Below, piece by piece: positions 11,605 to 22,594 of a stretch of DNA of 64,000 nt (positions are counted from its first letter, which is position 1; every line of letters starts with the position of its first letter). Origin of the DNA: Lepus europaeus. Its lineage: Eukaryota > Chordata > Mammalia > Lagomorpha > Leporidae. A program made the position numbers and the translations under genes. Below the pieces are notes generated by a model. It was not told the origin of the DNA and searched no databases. It saw only the letters and a program-made list of their open reading frames with translations. Where the stretch lies: contig NC_084834.1 of the NCBI RefSeq assembly GCF_033115175.1, positions 117,362,275 to 117,426,274 on the forward strand, given 5' to 3'.

Positions 11605-12225
11605 TAAAGCATCGATAATAAGAAAATAATCTAATAAAAATTGACAAATTATATCAAGAAGCAGTTTACAAAGAAGATATACAGATTGGTATAAAATGAA
11701 TAAGAGGCTGAACATCAATTGTCATTAGAGAATTGCAAATTTATGTAAGAACCCATCATTATATACTTATTAAAGTAACTAAGATTGAAAATATAAAAGA
11801 ATAACAAATTAAAAATATTATATTCCAAAAACTGAAACTCTGACAAGTTGCTGGGGAATGTAAAACTACAAATACTTTGAATGTCTCCTAAAAAATTAAC
11901 CAAAATTGATCATATGGCCCAGAAATTCCGGTCCTATGCATTTGCCCAGTTGAAAGGTAAATCTGTGATTTTATAAGAACGTGTAGGCAGTTATGCAAAG
12001 AAGCTTCAGCTTCATTTATAACTGCAAACATTTGGAAATAAGTGAAATGTCCTGGACTGTTCAGTGGGAAAATATGTTGCAGTAAATTCATTCCAAAGAA
12101 CTCTGCACAAGAGGAAAATGAAAGGAACTACTGATATACCTGGCAACATAGATGCATATAAAATTCGTTGTGCGGATTTTTTAAAAAGTCAAACTCAGAA
12201 GATATGTGATTTCCTTGCTGTGACA
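11605..12225 (+). mobile_element. Ancient L1 ORF2 C-terminal relic
   Basis: The order of degenerate matches follows ORF2 and the start of the 3' UTR: a MANKHMKK-like region near 11695, a PVRM-like region near 11745, CWGM near 11850, then FIAALFTIAKTW near 12010 and the segment around the stop near 12130. Frames are heavily broken. This is older than the rabbit-type L1s in the window. Confidence 0.7.
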
Positions 12226-13190
12226 TTTGCTCAAAAGTGAGATTATTGAGACAGAAAGCTGCTCAGTGAAGTCCAAGAGCCTGGAGTAAAGAAAGAGTTG
12301 ATTACAGAAGGGTAACCAAGAAGGCATTAACATTCCACTCTGCCTGACTAAATTTTAGACAGGTTTCTTTGTGACTATAGAACCTTGACTTCCCTTTTCT
12401 TAAATCATTGACTTTAGAAAACTTCCAGTTGCAAAATCTTTCTCTGTCCCTTTGAGATGTAAATCTCCCAGCCTTTGGCCTGTTTTACAATCCAGAAATA
12501 TCTTTGTCACGGTCAGAGTAGCCATCCTCTGAAAAGTAACCAGAAAATAAATAAATAAATAAAGCTTCAATCTTCTAGCCCCTGCGGCAGGCTAGGAGCC
12601 TAGTATTGATAAGTGCCAATCAGCAAGTGCAAGGGCACCAATTACACTGATCAACCTCATTGTCCAATTTCACAGCTAATGTTCTCCAGTACTTTTCCAC
12701 TAGTTCATCTCAGATTTTACAAACCTGGCCTCCTATTCTGGAGTGGAGTTTTGTTTGATCTTCTCTATTGCACTAGTCTTAACTCCTACCGCCATAACCT
12801 TTAATAGTGTCTTCCTTGCTTCTCTAGCTCTGTACAGTCAAGTTTTGGGCTAACAAGCTCAAAAAGTATTTTGAGATGATAAAACTACTCTTTTATCTAT
12901 ATTACGATGATAATTTTGGACTATATTTATTTATACAAGCTTTCAGAAATATATACTAAAAACTATAAAATGTATAATATGAAATACCTGTTAACATAAT
13001 TGAGACACAAAGGATGGTCTCAATAAACCTTGTGCTCTTAGCTACTATATAATATAATATTGGTTTTAGCTAAAGGACACTCTTTCTACTTTTTCTCTGG
13101 AAAATTTGATTCTAGTGTTTCTTCATAGATGTATAACAGGAGAAGAGGCACAGCTTTAAACATATGATCCTGAAGACAACCCACAGTCAG
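12226..13190. other. Unassigned stretch, possibly LTR-like
   Basis: The interval is richer in C and T than its flanks. It has (AATA)n at 12545-12561 followed by GCTTCAATCTTCTAG, which resembles the poly(A)-signal part of an LTR, and a purine/pyrimidine balance unlike single-copy neighbours. I cannot find matching TG...CA ends and do not name it. Confidence 0.3.
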
Positions 13191-13249
13191 AGCAATGACT
13201 ACCTCAAGAAGCGGAGAACTGACTGATCAGGGAAAAGGTTCACATCAAG

Positions 13250-13690
13250 AATTGCTAGGCATTCTCAACCCATTTTGCTGGTTGACAATTAATGGTAACA
13301 TCTGTTTAAATGGAGAGTGTTTTGAGAAAGTTATCCAAAGCTTCATAAGAAAAATATCCAGGAAAACTTCACCAGGAAGTCCTTTTCCACCATAACAATG
13401 CTTCTGCCCATTACTTTAATATCAATTGCCAATTTTGTTACTTCCAATGGAAAATAATTAAACATGTACTTTGCAATCCTGATTTAGCTCCTTGTCACTT
13501 TTTTATATCGCAGCTTTAAGAGATCTTTAGAGGGTACCTATTTTCCTTCAGTTAATAATGTTAAAAAAAATGCACTGACATGCTTAAGTTCACGGAACAC
13601 TCTGTTCTTAGCGATGGACTATATGGATGTTGTCAATGCTTCTACATACGTCCTGAAATGGATGGACTATTGAGAAACAACGTCTATATT
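13250..13690 (+). pseudogene. Decayed mariner-type (DD34D) transposase
   Basis: In frame with 13388, the residues HHNNASAH correspond to the mariner motif HHDNAPAH, and NPDLAPCHFF (13475-13504) to SPDLAPCDFF. The first aspartate equivalent (13394, now Asn) and the second (13496, now His) are 34 codons apart, one fewer than in the usual D34D arrangement. Upstream, KYPGKLHQEVLF (about 13355-13390) matches the block before the first motif; LTINGNICLN (13282-13311) matches the block before that but in another frame, so a frameshift lies near 13310. An in-frame stop follows near 13350. Downstream SLEGTYFPSVNNVKKNALTCL resembles the block after the catalytic triad. It encodes nothing active: both visible catalytic aspartates are lost. 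The terminal inverted repeats were not found. Confidence 0.7.
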
Positions 13691-14011
13691 TTAATTTTTA
13701 TTTTGCATTCCATTAAAAATAACTCCTGTAAAATAAGTATTCAGTGACATACTATCACACAGAGTAGTTTTATAGTTGTAAAAATTTCCTCTCCTCAGTC
13801 CATACATTCCACCCCTCCTTTTAGTTTTCACAATCTCTAATTGTTTTACTGATTCCATAGTGTTTGTTGCCATTTCACAAGGCCGTAGTGTCACAATTAC
13901 AGAATTTGTAGTTTTTCAGGAAAAAAGTGTTGAACATCATTCAATTGTTTGGATGTGCCACAGTTTATTTTTTGTCTTAAACTAATGAAGGGCATCTTGG
14001 TTCCTTTTAAT

Positions 14012-14338
14012 TTTTTTTTATTAACATTTACTTTATTTATTTGAAAGAGTGCAGAGATAGAGAAAAGGAGAGACAGAGAGAGTGTGCTTCCATCCTCTTG
14101 TTCACTCCCCAAATGGCTGCAAAGGCCAGGGATGAGGCAGAGCAAAGCCAGGAGCCAGGAGATTCTTCTGGGTCTCTCACTTGGGTGCAGGGGCCCAAGG
14201 ACTTGGGCAATCCTCCACTGATACCCCAGGCACATTAGCAGGGATCTGGATCAGAAGTGGAGCAGCTGGGCCTCCAACTGGAGCCCAAATAGGATGCTGT
14301 TGTCACAGGTGGTGGCTTTACCTACTAGTAACATCCCC
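14012..14338 (-). mobile_element. CSINE, old copy
   Basis: Reversed C repeat from TTTACTTTATTTATTTGAAAG to a head remnant near 14320 (GTGGCTTTACCTACTAG). Divergence is moderate and no exact target duplication is obvious. Confidence 0.88.
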
Positions 14339-14339
14339 T

Positions 14340-14750
14340 TGTATCTTTTGGCAGTTATGAATAAAACTACTTAACACTTCTATGTGTACATTTTTTGTGA
14401 TCATGTTTTCTGTTCCTTTGAATAAATATATGGAGTGTTACTGCTGGTTAGTATAAGAATATGCTTGGTTTTGTAACAAAATATCAAACCATCTTCCAAA
14501 ATGACTGTATCAAGCCAGATTCCCATTAGTAATAAGTGAGATTTCACGTTATTCACCACATTCACCTGGTGAATCAGTGGTCAATATTTTGGCTATTCTA
14601 ATAGGAAGGCAACTGTATCTAATTTTAATTTTCATTTCTTTGATGGCACATGATGTGGAACACCTTTTCATATGCATTTTTGCTATGTATATGTATTCCC
14701 AGTGAGGTGTCAGTTAAGATGTTCTGTTTTAACATTTTTGTAGTTTTTTA
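14340..14750 (-). mobile_element. Ancient L1 ORF2 C-terminal part (first half)
   Basis: The reverse strand carries the diverged ORF2 C-terminal landmarks: TTGGCAGTTATGAATAAAAC, GAATAAATATATGGAGTGTTACTGCTGG and AACCATCTTCCAAAATGACTG match the antisense view of old L1 copies. The rest resumes after 15446, so the element was split by later insertions. Confidence 0.7.
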
Positions 14751-14756
14751 AATTAA

Positions 14757-14935
14757 TCCAGATCAAGTATCACACATCTTTTATCTAAATTACACAAGAT
14801 CAGAAAGATTTGGGTTTTTGTATATCTTCTAAAATACCCTGGTTATGGGACCCAAGTCTGAACACAAAATCCACGTCTGTTTCATATATACTTTGTGCAA
14901 ACTACCCACAGCTAACTGAATAGAACATTTAAAAA
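14757..14935. mobile_element. Old non-autonomous DNA transposon (Tigger/mariner class), left part
   Basis: The order of degenerate matches (AAGTATCACACATCTTTTATC near 14765, GGGACCCAAGTCTGAACAC near 14847, TGTTTCATATATACTTTG near 14878) follows a common mammalian nonautonomous DNA transposon as I remember it. It sits inside the L1 copy and is itself split by a CSINE. The exact family name needs a repeat library. Confidence 0.55.
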
Positions 14936-15283
14936 TGTTTATTTATGCATTTTACTTGGAAAGTGCAGTGTAAGGGAGAGGGAAGGAAGAAGGGTTAGGG
15001 GTGAAGGTGAGAGAGAGAGAGAGAGATCCTCCTTCTGCTGGTACACTCCTTTAATGGCCACAATAGCCAGTCTAACGCCAGGAGCCAGGAACACCATCTG
15101 CATCTCCCATATGAGGGTCAGGGGCCCAAGCACTTGTGCTGTCTTCTGATGCCTTCTGAAGATCATTAACAGGGACTTCGATCAGGCTTAGAACAGTTGG
15201 GACTGTAAACAGCGCTCCTGGAAGGATGCCTTGCGAGAGTCGTGAGAAACATCTTAACCAACTGTGCAATAGTATTGGCCCCA
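14936..15283 (-). mobile_element. CSINE inserted into the DNA transposon
   Basis: Reversed C repeat from TTTATTTATGCATTTTACTTGG to the head CAACTGTGCAATAGTATTGGCC. The DNA-transposon sequence stops at its left edge and resumes at its right edge, so this is the youngest layer of the nest. Confidence 0.85.
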
Positions 15284-15446
15284 ATATATTTTCAGTGTCT
15301 TTGCCTTTGAATGTGATTTGCTATGTCACACTCAAATAAGGAATGTTCAGATTAGGAATTTCCCATTTGTGGAATCATGTTGGTACTCAAAAGTTTCATT
15401 TTTTGGGGGCAATTTAAATTATGAATTAAAATTTGGATTATAATTC
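15284..15446. mobile_element. Old DNA transposon, right part
   Basis: TCCCATTTGTGGAATCATGTTGGTACTCAAAAG and the following sequence match the other half of the same transposon consensus, including a decayed end near TTTGGATTATAATTC. Together with 14757-14935 it makes about 340 bp. Confidence 0.5.
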
Positions 15447-15565
15447 TTAAGAGTTTTTCATATATTTTGATTAATATTATTTATCAGATAGCTCTTTTGC
15501 AAATATTTTCTCTCATTCTGCAGTTTGTCTTTCCTGTTTTGTGATAGTGTTTTTTGCAGCATGAA
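15447..15565 (-). mobile_element. Ancient L1 ORF2 C-terminal part (second half)
   Basis: AAGAGTTTTTCATATATTTTG, TTTATCAGATAGCTC and TTTGCAAATATTTTCTCTCATTCTGCAG are landmarks of the antisense L1 ORF2 C-terminal region. They continue the piece at 14340-14750 in the correct order. Confidence 0.65.
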
Positions 15566-15573
15566 ACTTATTC

Positions 15574-15887
15574 TCTTTTTTTTTTAAGATTTATTTATTT
15601 ATTTGAAAGTGAGAGTTACACAACGAAAGGAGAGGCAGAGAGAGAAAGAGAGAGAGAGGTCCTCCATTCGATGGTTCACTCCCCAATTGGTTGCAACGGC
15701 CGGAACTGCTCCAATCTGGATCCAGGAGCCAGGAGCTTCTTCCAGGTCTCCCACATGGGTGCGCCCAAGGACTTGAGGCCATCTTTTATTGCTTTCCCAG
15801 GCCACAGCAGAGAGCTGGTTTGGAAGTGGATCAGCCAGGTCTCCAACCGGCGCCCATATGGGATGCCGGTGCTTCAGGCCAGGGCGT
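15574..15887 (-). mobile_element. CSINE, head truncated
   Basis: Reversed C repeat with tail AAGATTTATTTATTTATTTGA and a well-conserved body ending at GGTGCTTCAGGCCAGGGC. The last part of the tRNA-like head is missing. Confidence 0.92.
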
Positions 15888-17299
15888 TTTCTGAATGTTT
15901 TCTGATGACTGAATTTTAGTAAATACTAAACTTCTTGAGGAACTCCCCAGTTAGAAAATTAAATATTATCAATAATGAGGAATAATAATTCTAACAAATT
16001 GTGTTCATTTAAAAGAATATTATACAGTTATTTGGGTTTTTTTGCACTCTTATACAGTTTCCAGATTGAAATATTCAGTTGTCTCTAATCCTCTTTTTTA
16101 CTATTTTACCTTATTATACTTCATTAATGTTGTTCTTATTCTTAATATGGATGTTAAACCCTTTCATTCTCATGGGGAACTATATATGCCAACAATTATT
16201 ACCAATGGCAGAAGTAAGGTTAAAGCAAATTATAAGTTCATTTAGTTAGAACAAAGGCAATATATGTTCATCTTAAAAGCCACATTGGAAATTTCTCTAC
16301 AAAGAATGATTTCAATTGTTTACTCAATAAGCTCAAAATTTGAAATATGTGTATGTTGCATTGAGAATCACAGAAAGTTTTCAGAAAAAATGTTCATTTT
16401 GATATATGTGATAAACACATGACCAGAAACTTTATCAAATTGTAGTCTGGCCTGCATTTTTATTTAACTTGTAATTATTTCTTTTTTATTTGAAAATTTA
16501 ATTAAAAGTTATGTGAGACAATTCCATAATAATGAAGTGTTTATAGCAATCCAGGATTTCCTCATGGTGAGAGAATTTGAAAAAAAAAAAAAAAGTTACT
16601 CAGAACCCAGGATTCTTAGGAATAGTACAATTATTTTTACTTCCATATCTCTGCAAATGAATGCATAAGGGAGTGAGTTTCCATATATTACATAAGGTAG
16701 CAGAAAATATAGGAAAAGGTATTCGGAAATTCAGAAAGGCAATCTTCCTTTAAGGTAGCTGGATTTTTTTTTTTCTTACTTAAAAGAAAAGTATTTTAAT
16801 GAGCGATGTGAAGGGACAGAAAACTCACTGTATGTTTCCTTCAGGGAATGCTTTCAATTTAATTAGAGTGTACAGGATTGTAGACTGAGAGACAGGGAAC
16901 GGAGCCCATTATCTCCTCTTAATGGTGACAGTGACTTGCTCTGTCATTCATATATTCTTTAAGTGTTCTTTGAGCCACAATTGGAGATAATGAACATCAC
17001 TAGTTCTGGATATTCATGGAATATTTCTTTAAGTCTCTAAAACATGAGAAAACTTTATCAGATTGGTAGAATGTTTTGCACCCAACCTACTGAAGACTTA
17101 GCTATAAACCATAGTGAAGCTTGCTTCTGACTGCAAATTACAAGCTGCATTCAGTTCCAGCTCTATGAAACACCAACTTCATCAACTTTCTTTGATACAA
17201 TGACAGATATGTTGAAATATTTGAATATGAATTTGAGTTGTTAGAGTTACAAGAAATGCAATGAGATGCAATATTTTGCCAACCATTAAATCATCCCAG
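15888..17299. other. AT-rich single-copy stretch
   Basis: No gene or recognised repeat. A short A run is at 16579-16593 and a T run near 16765. Confidence 0.45.
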
Positions 17300-17308
17300 T
17301 GAAGTTTC

Positions 17309-17660
17309 TTTCTTTCTTTCTTTTTTTTTTTGACAGGCAGAGTGGACAGTGAGAGAGAGAAAGAGAGGAAGGTCTTCCTTTGCCATTGGTTCACCCTCCA
17401 ATGGCCGCCGCGTCCAGCGCGCTGCAGCCGTCGCACCGTGCTAATCTGAAGCCAGGAGCCAAGTGCTTCTCCTGGTCCCCCATGTGGGTGCAGGGCCTAA
17501 GCACTTGGGCCATCCTCCACTGCACTCCCTGGCCACAGCAGAGAGCTGGCCTGGAAGAGGGGAAACCAGGACAGAATCCGGCGCCCCGACCGGGACTAGA
17601 ACCCGGTGTGCTGGCACCGCAAGGTGGAGGATTAGCCTGTTGAGCCACAGCGCCGGCCAA
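17309..17660 (-). mobile_element. CSINE, younger subfamily
   Basis: Full-length reversed young C repeat, (TTTC)n/T tail at 17309-17332, GACAGGCAGAGTGGACAG, CpG-rich body and head GCCACAGCGCCGGCC. Target duplication TGAAGTTTC at 17300-17308 and 17661-17669. The B-box-like GGTTCTAGTCC lies on the minus strand near 17592-17607. Confidence 0.96.
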
Positions 17661-17669
17661 TGAAGTTTC

Positions 17670-18620
17670 ATAGTCATATGCAATTGCACGAGTATTGTAC
17701 ATATAAGACTTCAGTGCTTTTAAAATTACACGAAAATCAAGAAGAAAGGTACAGAGGAAAGGAAAGTGACTTTTAAAAGATCCAAAGATTTTCCATTAAT
17801 TTACTCCCTGGGAAGCTCAACAAGAAAATTTGAAGATGCTACTTAGAATGTACAGGGGATTTTCCAGGAGGCAAAGGACTACAGTAGGGAAATACTAAGC
17901 TTTAAGAACTATTGAATCAATTGAAACTGTCTTACCAAGAAAGCCAAGAAGTGAGGAGGAAATACCAGAAAAAAATCCAAATCAAGTAGCACAGGAACAA
18001 TAGGTACAAAGGACAGAGGAGTAGGTATGGGTTTGAGGGGTGAAGAGATTAACATTTTTAAGACTGCAGAAAACAACAAGAACAGAACTGTCAGTGGGGA
18101 AAGCTGACCTCCTGTTTTGGACCACCTGTTTTATAAGAAGTCAAGAAAACCTACTGAATGCAAATCCATAATAAGAATAACACAATATGAAACACAAAAA
18201 AGTCCAAATATTAACCAGCAGGAGAATGACAGCACACACCTTATTAGCATTGAGTATTATGTAAACATTATTTTCCACAGAATAAGATAATGATCACCTC
18301 GGTATGCTTTTACAAACTGGGCTTATATTTTTATTATTGTTTAAAATCAAGTTGGAGAAAAGCATATATAGGGAAAGTAATGCAAACACAGTGGAGCTAC
18401 AAGCATGGACACATCCACATGTAACTATGTACCAATACATATTCAAACAAAGTTATATATATATAATAATACAAAAATATTGAGAAAAATATTGCATATG
18501 AAAATGGAGAAAATGCTGTATTATTTGTATTGTTTAGATTTTGGAACTATGAAAATATTTTAATTTAAGAAGATTATCTTCAAAATGGAAAATAAAATGA
18601 GAGAAATCAAATTTGTTTTC
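17670..18620. other. AT-rich single-copy stretch
   Basis: I find no gene, transposon end or structured repeat. The A-rich 17700-18020 interval resembles neither L1 nor CSINE. Confidence 0.4.
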
Positions 18621-18800
18621 ACTTAAAATTTATTGCGGTACAATACAATACGAGATCTAACTTTTAAACAAAGTTGTTCCTGTACAGTACATTATACTTG
18701 GCTATAGGAATCTTGTAGAGCAGATCTCCACATTTTATTCATCTTGTTGACAATGCTTCATGCCTGTTGATGGAATACAGAGAAAAACTTTTCCAAATTT
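18621..18800 (-). mobile_element. Ancient L1 3' relic, antisense
   Basis: TTAAAATTTATTGCGGTACAATAC followed by TTCCTGTACAGTACATTATAC and CAGATCTCCACATTTTATTC fits the antisense pattern of old L1M-type 3' sequence found across mammals. Divergence is high. Confidence 0.45.
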
Positions 18801-19215
18801 ATTTGAGACACAATAGTCTAACTACAATGATAGTGTGTTATAAATTATAGAAAAAGGAGATTTCTAAACAACTCGACAATAATTCGTATGTATGCTTACA
18901 GTGCTATAATTACTCTGCAGAGTTACATGTGAACTTTTGGAAACATTAATTAGTGGTTATTGGGATGCTATTTAGAGCTAGAATTTTTATTCACAGGACA
19001 TGGAAATAAGAGAAGATTAATTGATAGTTCTGGATTTGCACCTAAGTATTAGGTATTAGGATGTATTCATCAGATATTTTGTCTTTAAATTATAAAATGG
19101 TACTAAAAGGTTCAGGAATAGTTTTTCACAGTTAGCCATTTCCATGACCCCTTGTACACATGATATTAAGGGTTTTTGCACCAGAATAAACTCATCTTTT
19201 AATTCTATTTTCTAC
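18801..19215. other. Single-copy stretch
   Basis: No feature recognised. Confidence 0.4.
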
Positions 19216-19217
19216 AA

Positions 19218-19425
19218 ACTTTTTTTTTTTTTTTTTTAATGTAGAGAGAGCGAGTGAGCGCAGAGCTGGGGCTGGGCCAGGCCAAAATCAGGAGCCTGAA
19301 TCCAGGTTTCCCATGTGGGTGGCAGGGAATCAGCTATTCAAGGCATCAGCTTAGTAGGAATCTGGATTGGAACCAGAGCTAGGACTGGAACCTGGGAACT
19401 CCAATAATGGATGTGACTTCATAAA
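19218..19425 (-). mobile_element. CSINE, very old or partial
   Basis: A T16 run is followed by a short GA section and body fragments (GGGCTGGGCCAGGCCAAAATCAGGAGCC, TCCAGGTTTCCCATGTGGGTGGC). About 130 bp of the usual length is missing. Confidence 0.7.
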
Positions 19426-20297
19426 CACAAACCTCAATTTTGTAAGCTTCAGATGTCTTAATGACATTGAGCAAAATCGTCCTTAATATCCTCTATTATT
19501 TCCACCAAATCATCTCAGAATTCAAAAATTCTCATGCCTATTGCTTCATCGGGATTGAAGACCACACCCTTCAGTGTGGTCTCCAGATAGCCTTGGCTGG
19601 CCTACTTCCTTTGCTCTGCTCTTCTTGTTTTTTTCTTGTTAATTTTAACTTTCAGAATATCTAGAATAGCTGAGAATGTAGCATCCTGAATTAGAGAGGA
19701 ACTTTCTGGGGAAACTGGCCTTGACCTGCCCCTCACAAGAAGGACATCCTTCAGAGCTTTGGATGTGGGTTTGTACACCTGAGGTGTACAGTCTGGGTTG
19801 GGCTGCCTTTGTGGGATTGTCAGTAGCAGGAAGCTCTCTTGAGCATTGAGGAAAGGCTCACAATGGCTCCTTGGATGCATTTGTCCCTCCTGCCTATCTG
19901 TGAGTGATAAATCTACTCCATATAATCTGTGCATGCCGTATCTTGCCAGATTCAGGCCATTGTAAGTCTGCATTTCATGCTGCAGTGGATGGAAGTGTGA
20001 GCCCTATGATTAATGGTGGTTGGCATGGTGATGACCTTGGCTAGCCTCCACACAGGTTGCACTCCCCAAGGTTGGTAACTAGTGAACCTACCTCACATTC
20101 CCCTACTGCAAAAATCTGGAATAATTTTTTGTCTCTTTGATATGTGAATTTTTTTACAACACATGTACATACACACAAATTTCATTTCAAATAGCCTTAT
20201 TTCCTTTTACTTCTTCAAGCCTTTTTAAAATGTCCTGATATGTTGCAGTTGATTTCTCAACAATGTTGCAGTGGGTTAGTTTCTGAGAGGAGCAGCA
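19426..20297. other. Unassigned GC-moderate stretch with two hairpins
   Basis: It is richer in G and C than most of the window and carries a 123-codon minus-strand frame (19602-19973) without a recognised motif. Two perfect 9-bp hairpins are at 19559-19582 (AGACCACAC / GTGTGGTCT, 6-nt loop) and 19772-19790 (TGTACACCT / AGGTGTACA, 1-nt centre). It could be an old transposon or retrocopy that I do not recognise. Confidence 0.35.
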
Positions 20298-20553
20298 TGT
20301 TGGGGGCAAGAGGCACGGAGTCAACACACAGACCCTGGGAGTCGGGTGAAAGCGGGCTTGAGGTGAGCAGCCCGCAGACTCGTTTATTTCAGGTGGTACA
20401 ACAGCTTATATAGCCAAGACCAGCCAATCCTGTCAAGGAGCGGTCTATGCCCCAACCAATCACAGTTTGCCAGGCGGTTTCCAAAGCCATTCCTGAGTAA
20501 CTGATGCTCGCTTGCCAGTGGCCACCTTGGCATGGCATTCTCATTCCACCACA
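20298..20553 (-). mobile_element. Solitary ERV long terminal repeat
   Basis: On the minus strand the element begins TGTGGTGGAATG and ends GCCCCCAACA, so it has TG...CA termini. It carries a TATATAAG box (about 20409-20416) preceded by GATTGGTT/CCAAT-type motifs (about 20432-20466), and an AATAAA signal about 20 bases downstream of the TATA box. These parts are in LTR order at about 256 bp. No internal retroviral sequence, primer-binding site or polypurine tract lies next to it, so it is a solo LTR left by recombination. An exact target duplication was not seen, so the ends may be slightly off. The class is probably ERV2/beta-like by size, but that is inference. Confidence 0.75.
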
Positions 20554-20669
20554 CTGATAGTCATGAAGAATCTTAGTATACATACTGTGGTCTCCAAAGA
20601 TTATTTTCATTAAACAAGAAAGCAGTGACCATAGCAGATATCATGTCAAGTATCACAAAGAAGAATTAT

Positions 20670-20982
20670 TTTTTAATTTATTTATTTGACAGTCTTAGTA
20701 ACACAGAAGGAGGAGAGGAAAACAGAGAGAAAAGTCTCCCATCTGATGGTTTACTTCCCAACTGCCCACAACAGCCGGAGCTGCTCTGATCCAAAGCCAG
20801 GAGCCTCTTCCAGGTCTCCCGCGTGGGTGCAGGAACCCAAGGATCTGGGTCATCTTCTACTACTTTCCCAGGCCATAGCAGAGAGCTGGACCAGAAGTGG
20901 AGCAGCTGGGACTCAAATAGGTGCCTATATGGGATGCTGGCACTGCAGGCAGCAGTTCTACCCACTATGCCACAGCACCTGC
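20670..20982 (-). mobile_element. CSINE, old copy with imperfect target duplication
   Basis: Reversed C repeat from TTTAATTTATTTATTTGACAG to CCACAGCACCTGCC. Flanks CACAAAGAAGAATTAT (left) and CACAAAGAATTAT (right) match except for a 3-nt indel, consistent with an aged duplication. Confidence 0.92.
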
Positions 20983-20995
20983 CACAAAGAATTAT

Positions 20996-21377
20996 CAAAG
21001 ACACTGAAATAATACAAAAGTGACTCCGGAGCTTACTTGAAGAGAACTCACTGGCTGAAGGTAAATTGACTTAAAAGCTTAACAATAACTGCTTGAAATA
21101 CAGCAAGTAAGTTTACAGTTCCACAAGTTAAATTTAGTTGTAGGGCCTAGGTTAATTTTAGGTTCAATATTTCTGGAAAAAATGCTTCATCAACTTTTGG
21201 ATACTTTCATCAAGGGGCACATAATTCTTCCTCTTTTAATTTTTGTTTTGACTCTTGAAAACATTGATTTATAACCTGAATCAATTAATTCACTGAAAGT
21301 TGTAAGATGTTGCTATTCTAAATATTCACTTTTTCTTCATTTTTAAACTTGTGTACTTCTGTAAAGAGAAACTTCTT
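20996..21377. other. Single-copy stretch
   Basis: No gene or repeat recognised. Confidence 0.4.
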
Positions 21378-21735
21378 GCTATAGTTTTAATGTTTTCCCC
21401 AAAAAGCTTGTGTGGGAGTTTTGTTTCCCATGGCAATAGAGTTGGGAGTTGAGGCTTACTAAGAGGTTATCTGCCATGAGGCTCTACTGTCGTGAAAGGG
21501 TTAATGCAGTATCACCAGAGTGATTCCCTTACTTCAGAGAGCTCCTAGTTAAAGCAGGGGTCCAGTCTTATTTTGTTGTATTTCTCTGACATTCCCAACA
21601 CCCTGCTGCCTTCCACCCTGGGATGATGCAGCAATGGCGAGCCCTTTAAACGTGGATTCCCTCAGCCTTCAAAACCGAGAGGAAATAAATGTCTGTCCTT
21701 GTAAGTTATCCAGTCTCAGCTTTTCCATGAAAGAG
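21378..21735 (+). mobile_element. MaLR-type (ERVL) LTR
   Basis: The block order matches MLT1/MST-type LTRs: TTTTAATGTTTTCCCC near the start, AGAGAGCTCC near 21536, CTGCTGCCTTCCACC near 21602, and GAGGAAATAAATGTCTGTC followed by TTATCCAGTCTCAG at the end. The AATAAA inside is the former poly(A) signal. It is old and lacks internal sequence. Confidence 0.65.
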
Positions 21736-22027
21736 GCACAAAATGGGCAAAGATATCTCCCTTCGTTGGCTAATCTAAAGTATATTTTTTAAGTGCTGAA
21801 GAAATCCTATTCTTGCCTTTTATTGAGCAGTTTCTGAAATCATAAAGCATTTCTCTTCTACTAAATATGACCAATGAGACTTTTTGGTTGTTTTGGTTTC
21901 TTCCTGTGTTTTGATCTCTTTTAACTTCTGGAGTTCACATTAGTTTTTCTTGTTTTATAGACCCACAACTCACGTTGCTGCCTCCATCAAATGGTTATTT
22001 ATGTGTCATTCTCTGCCTCTCTTCTCT

Positions 22028-22341
22028 TTTTTTTTAAGATTTTTATTTATTTATTTGACAGGTAGAGTTACAGACAGTGCGAGACAGAGACAGAGAGAAA
22101 GGTCTTCCTTCCGTTGGTTCACCCCCCAAATGGCCGAAGCCAGGAGCCAGGTGTTTCCTCCTGGTCTCCTATGCGGGTGAAGGAGCCCAAGCACTTGGGC
22201 AAGTGCCATCCTGCACTGCCTTCCCTGGTCACCGCAGAGAGCTGGACTGGAAGAGGAGCAGCGAGGACTAGAACCCGGTGCCCATATGGGATGCTGGCAC
22301 TGCAGGGGGAGTATTAACCTAGTGCACCACTGGGCTGGCCC
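22028..22341 (-). mobile_element. CSINE with exact 12-bp target duplication
   Basis: Reversed C repeat lacking a central segment (the GGTCACAACGGCCGG part is reduced). CCTCTCTTCTCT at 22016-22027 is repeated exactly at 22342-22353. Confidence 0.93.
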
Positions 22342-22594
22342 CCTCTCTTCTCTCTTTAAAAGGATACTAGTCATATCAGATGGAGAGTTCAATGTACTCA
22401 GGATGACCTCATCTTGACTAATTGCATACATAGTGTCTCATATCCCTACTCAATAACATTTTTTTCTTTTGTAAATTGTGATAAGGGCATAAAAATTATA
22501 TCTACCCTGAAAAAGTTGGAAGTGCATAGCCCAGTATAATTAACTCTAAGCAGAATGTTTTGTAAGAGATCTCTTGTCCTTTTACATCTTGCAT

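Noticed and set aside
12226..12850. Named LTR family at this position
   Set aside because: Only a poly(A)-signal-like context was seen; no matching TG...CA ends or target duplication, so left unassigned.
19602..19973. 123-codon minus-strand frame as a gene
   Set aside because: No motif, no splice or promoter context, and Lys/Arg-rich end from an A/T run; kept only as part of an unassigned block.
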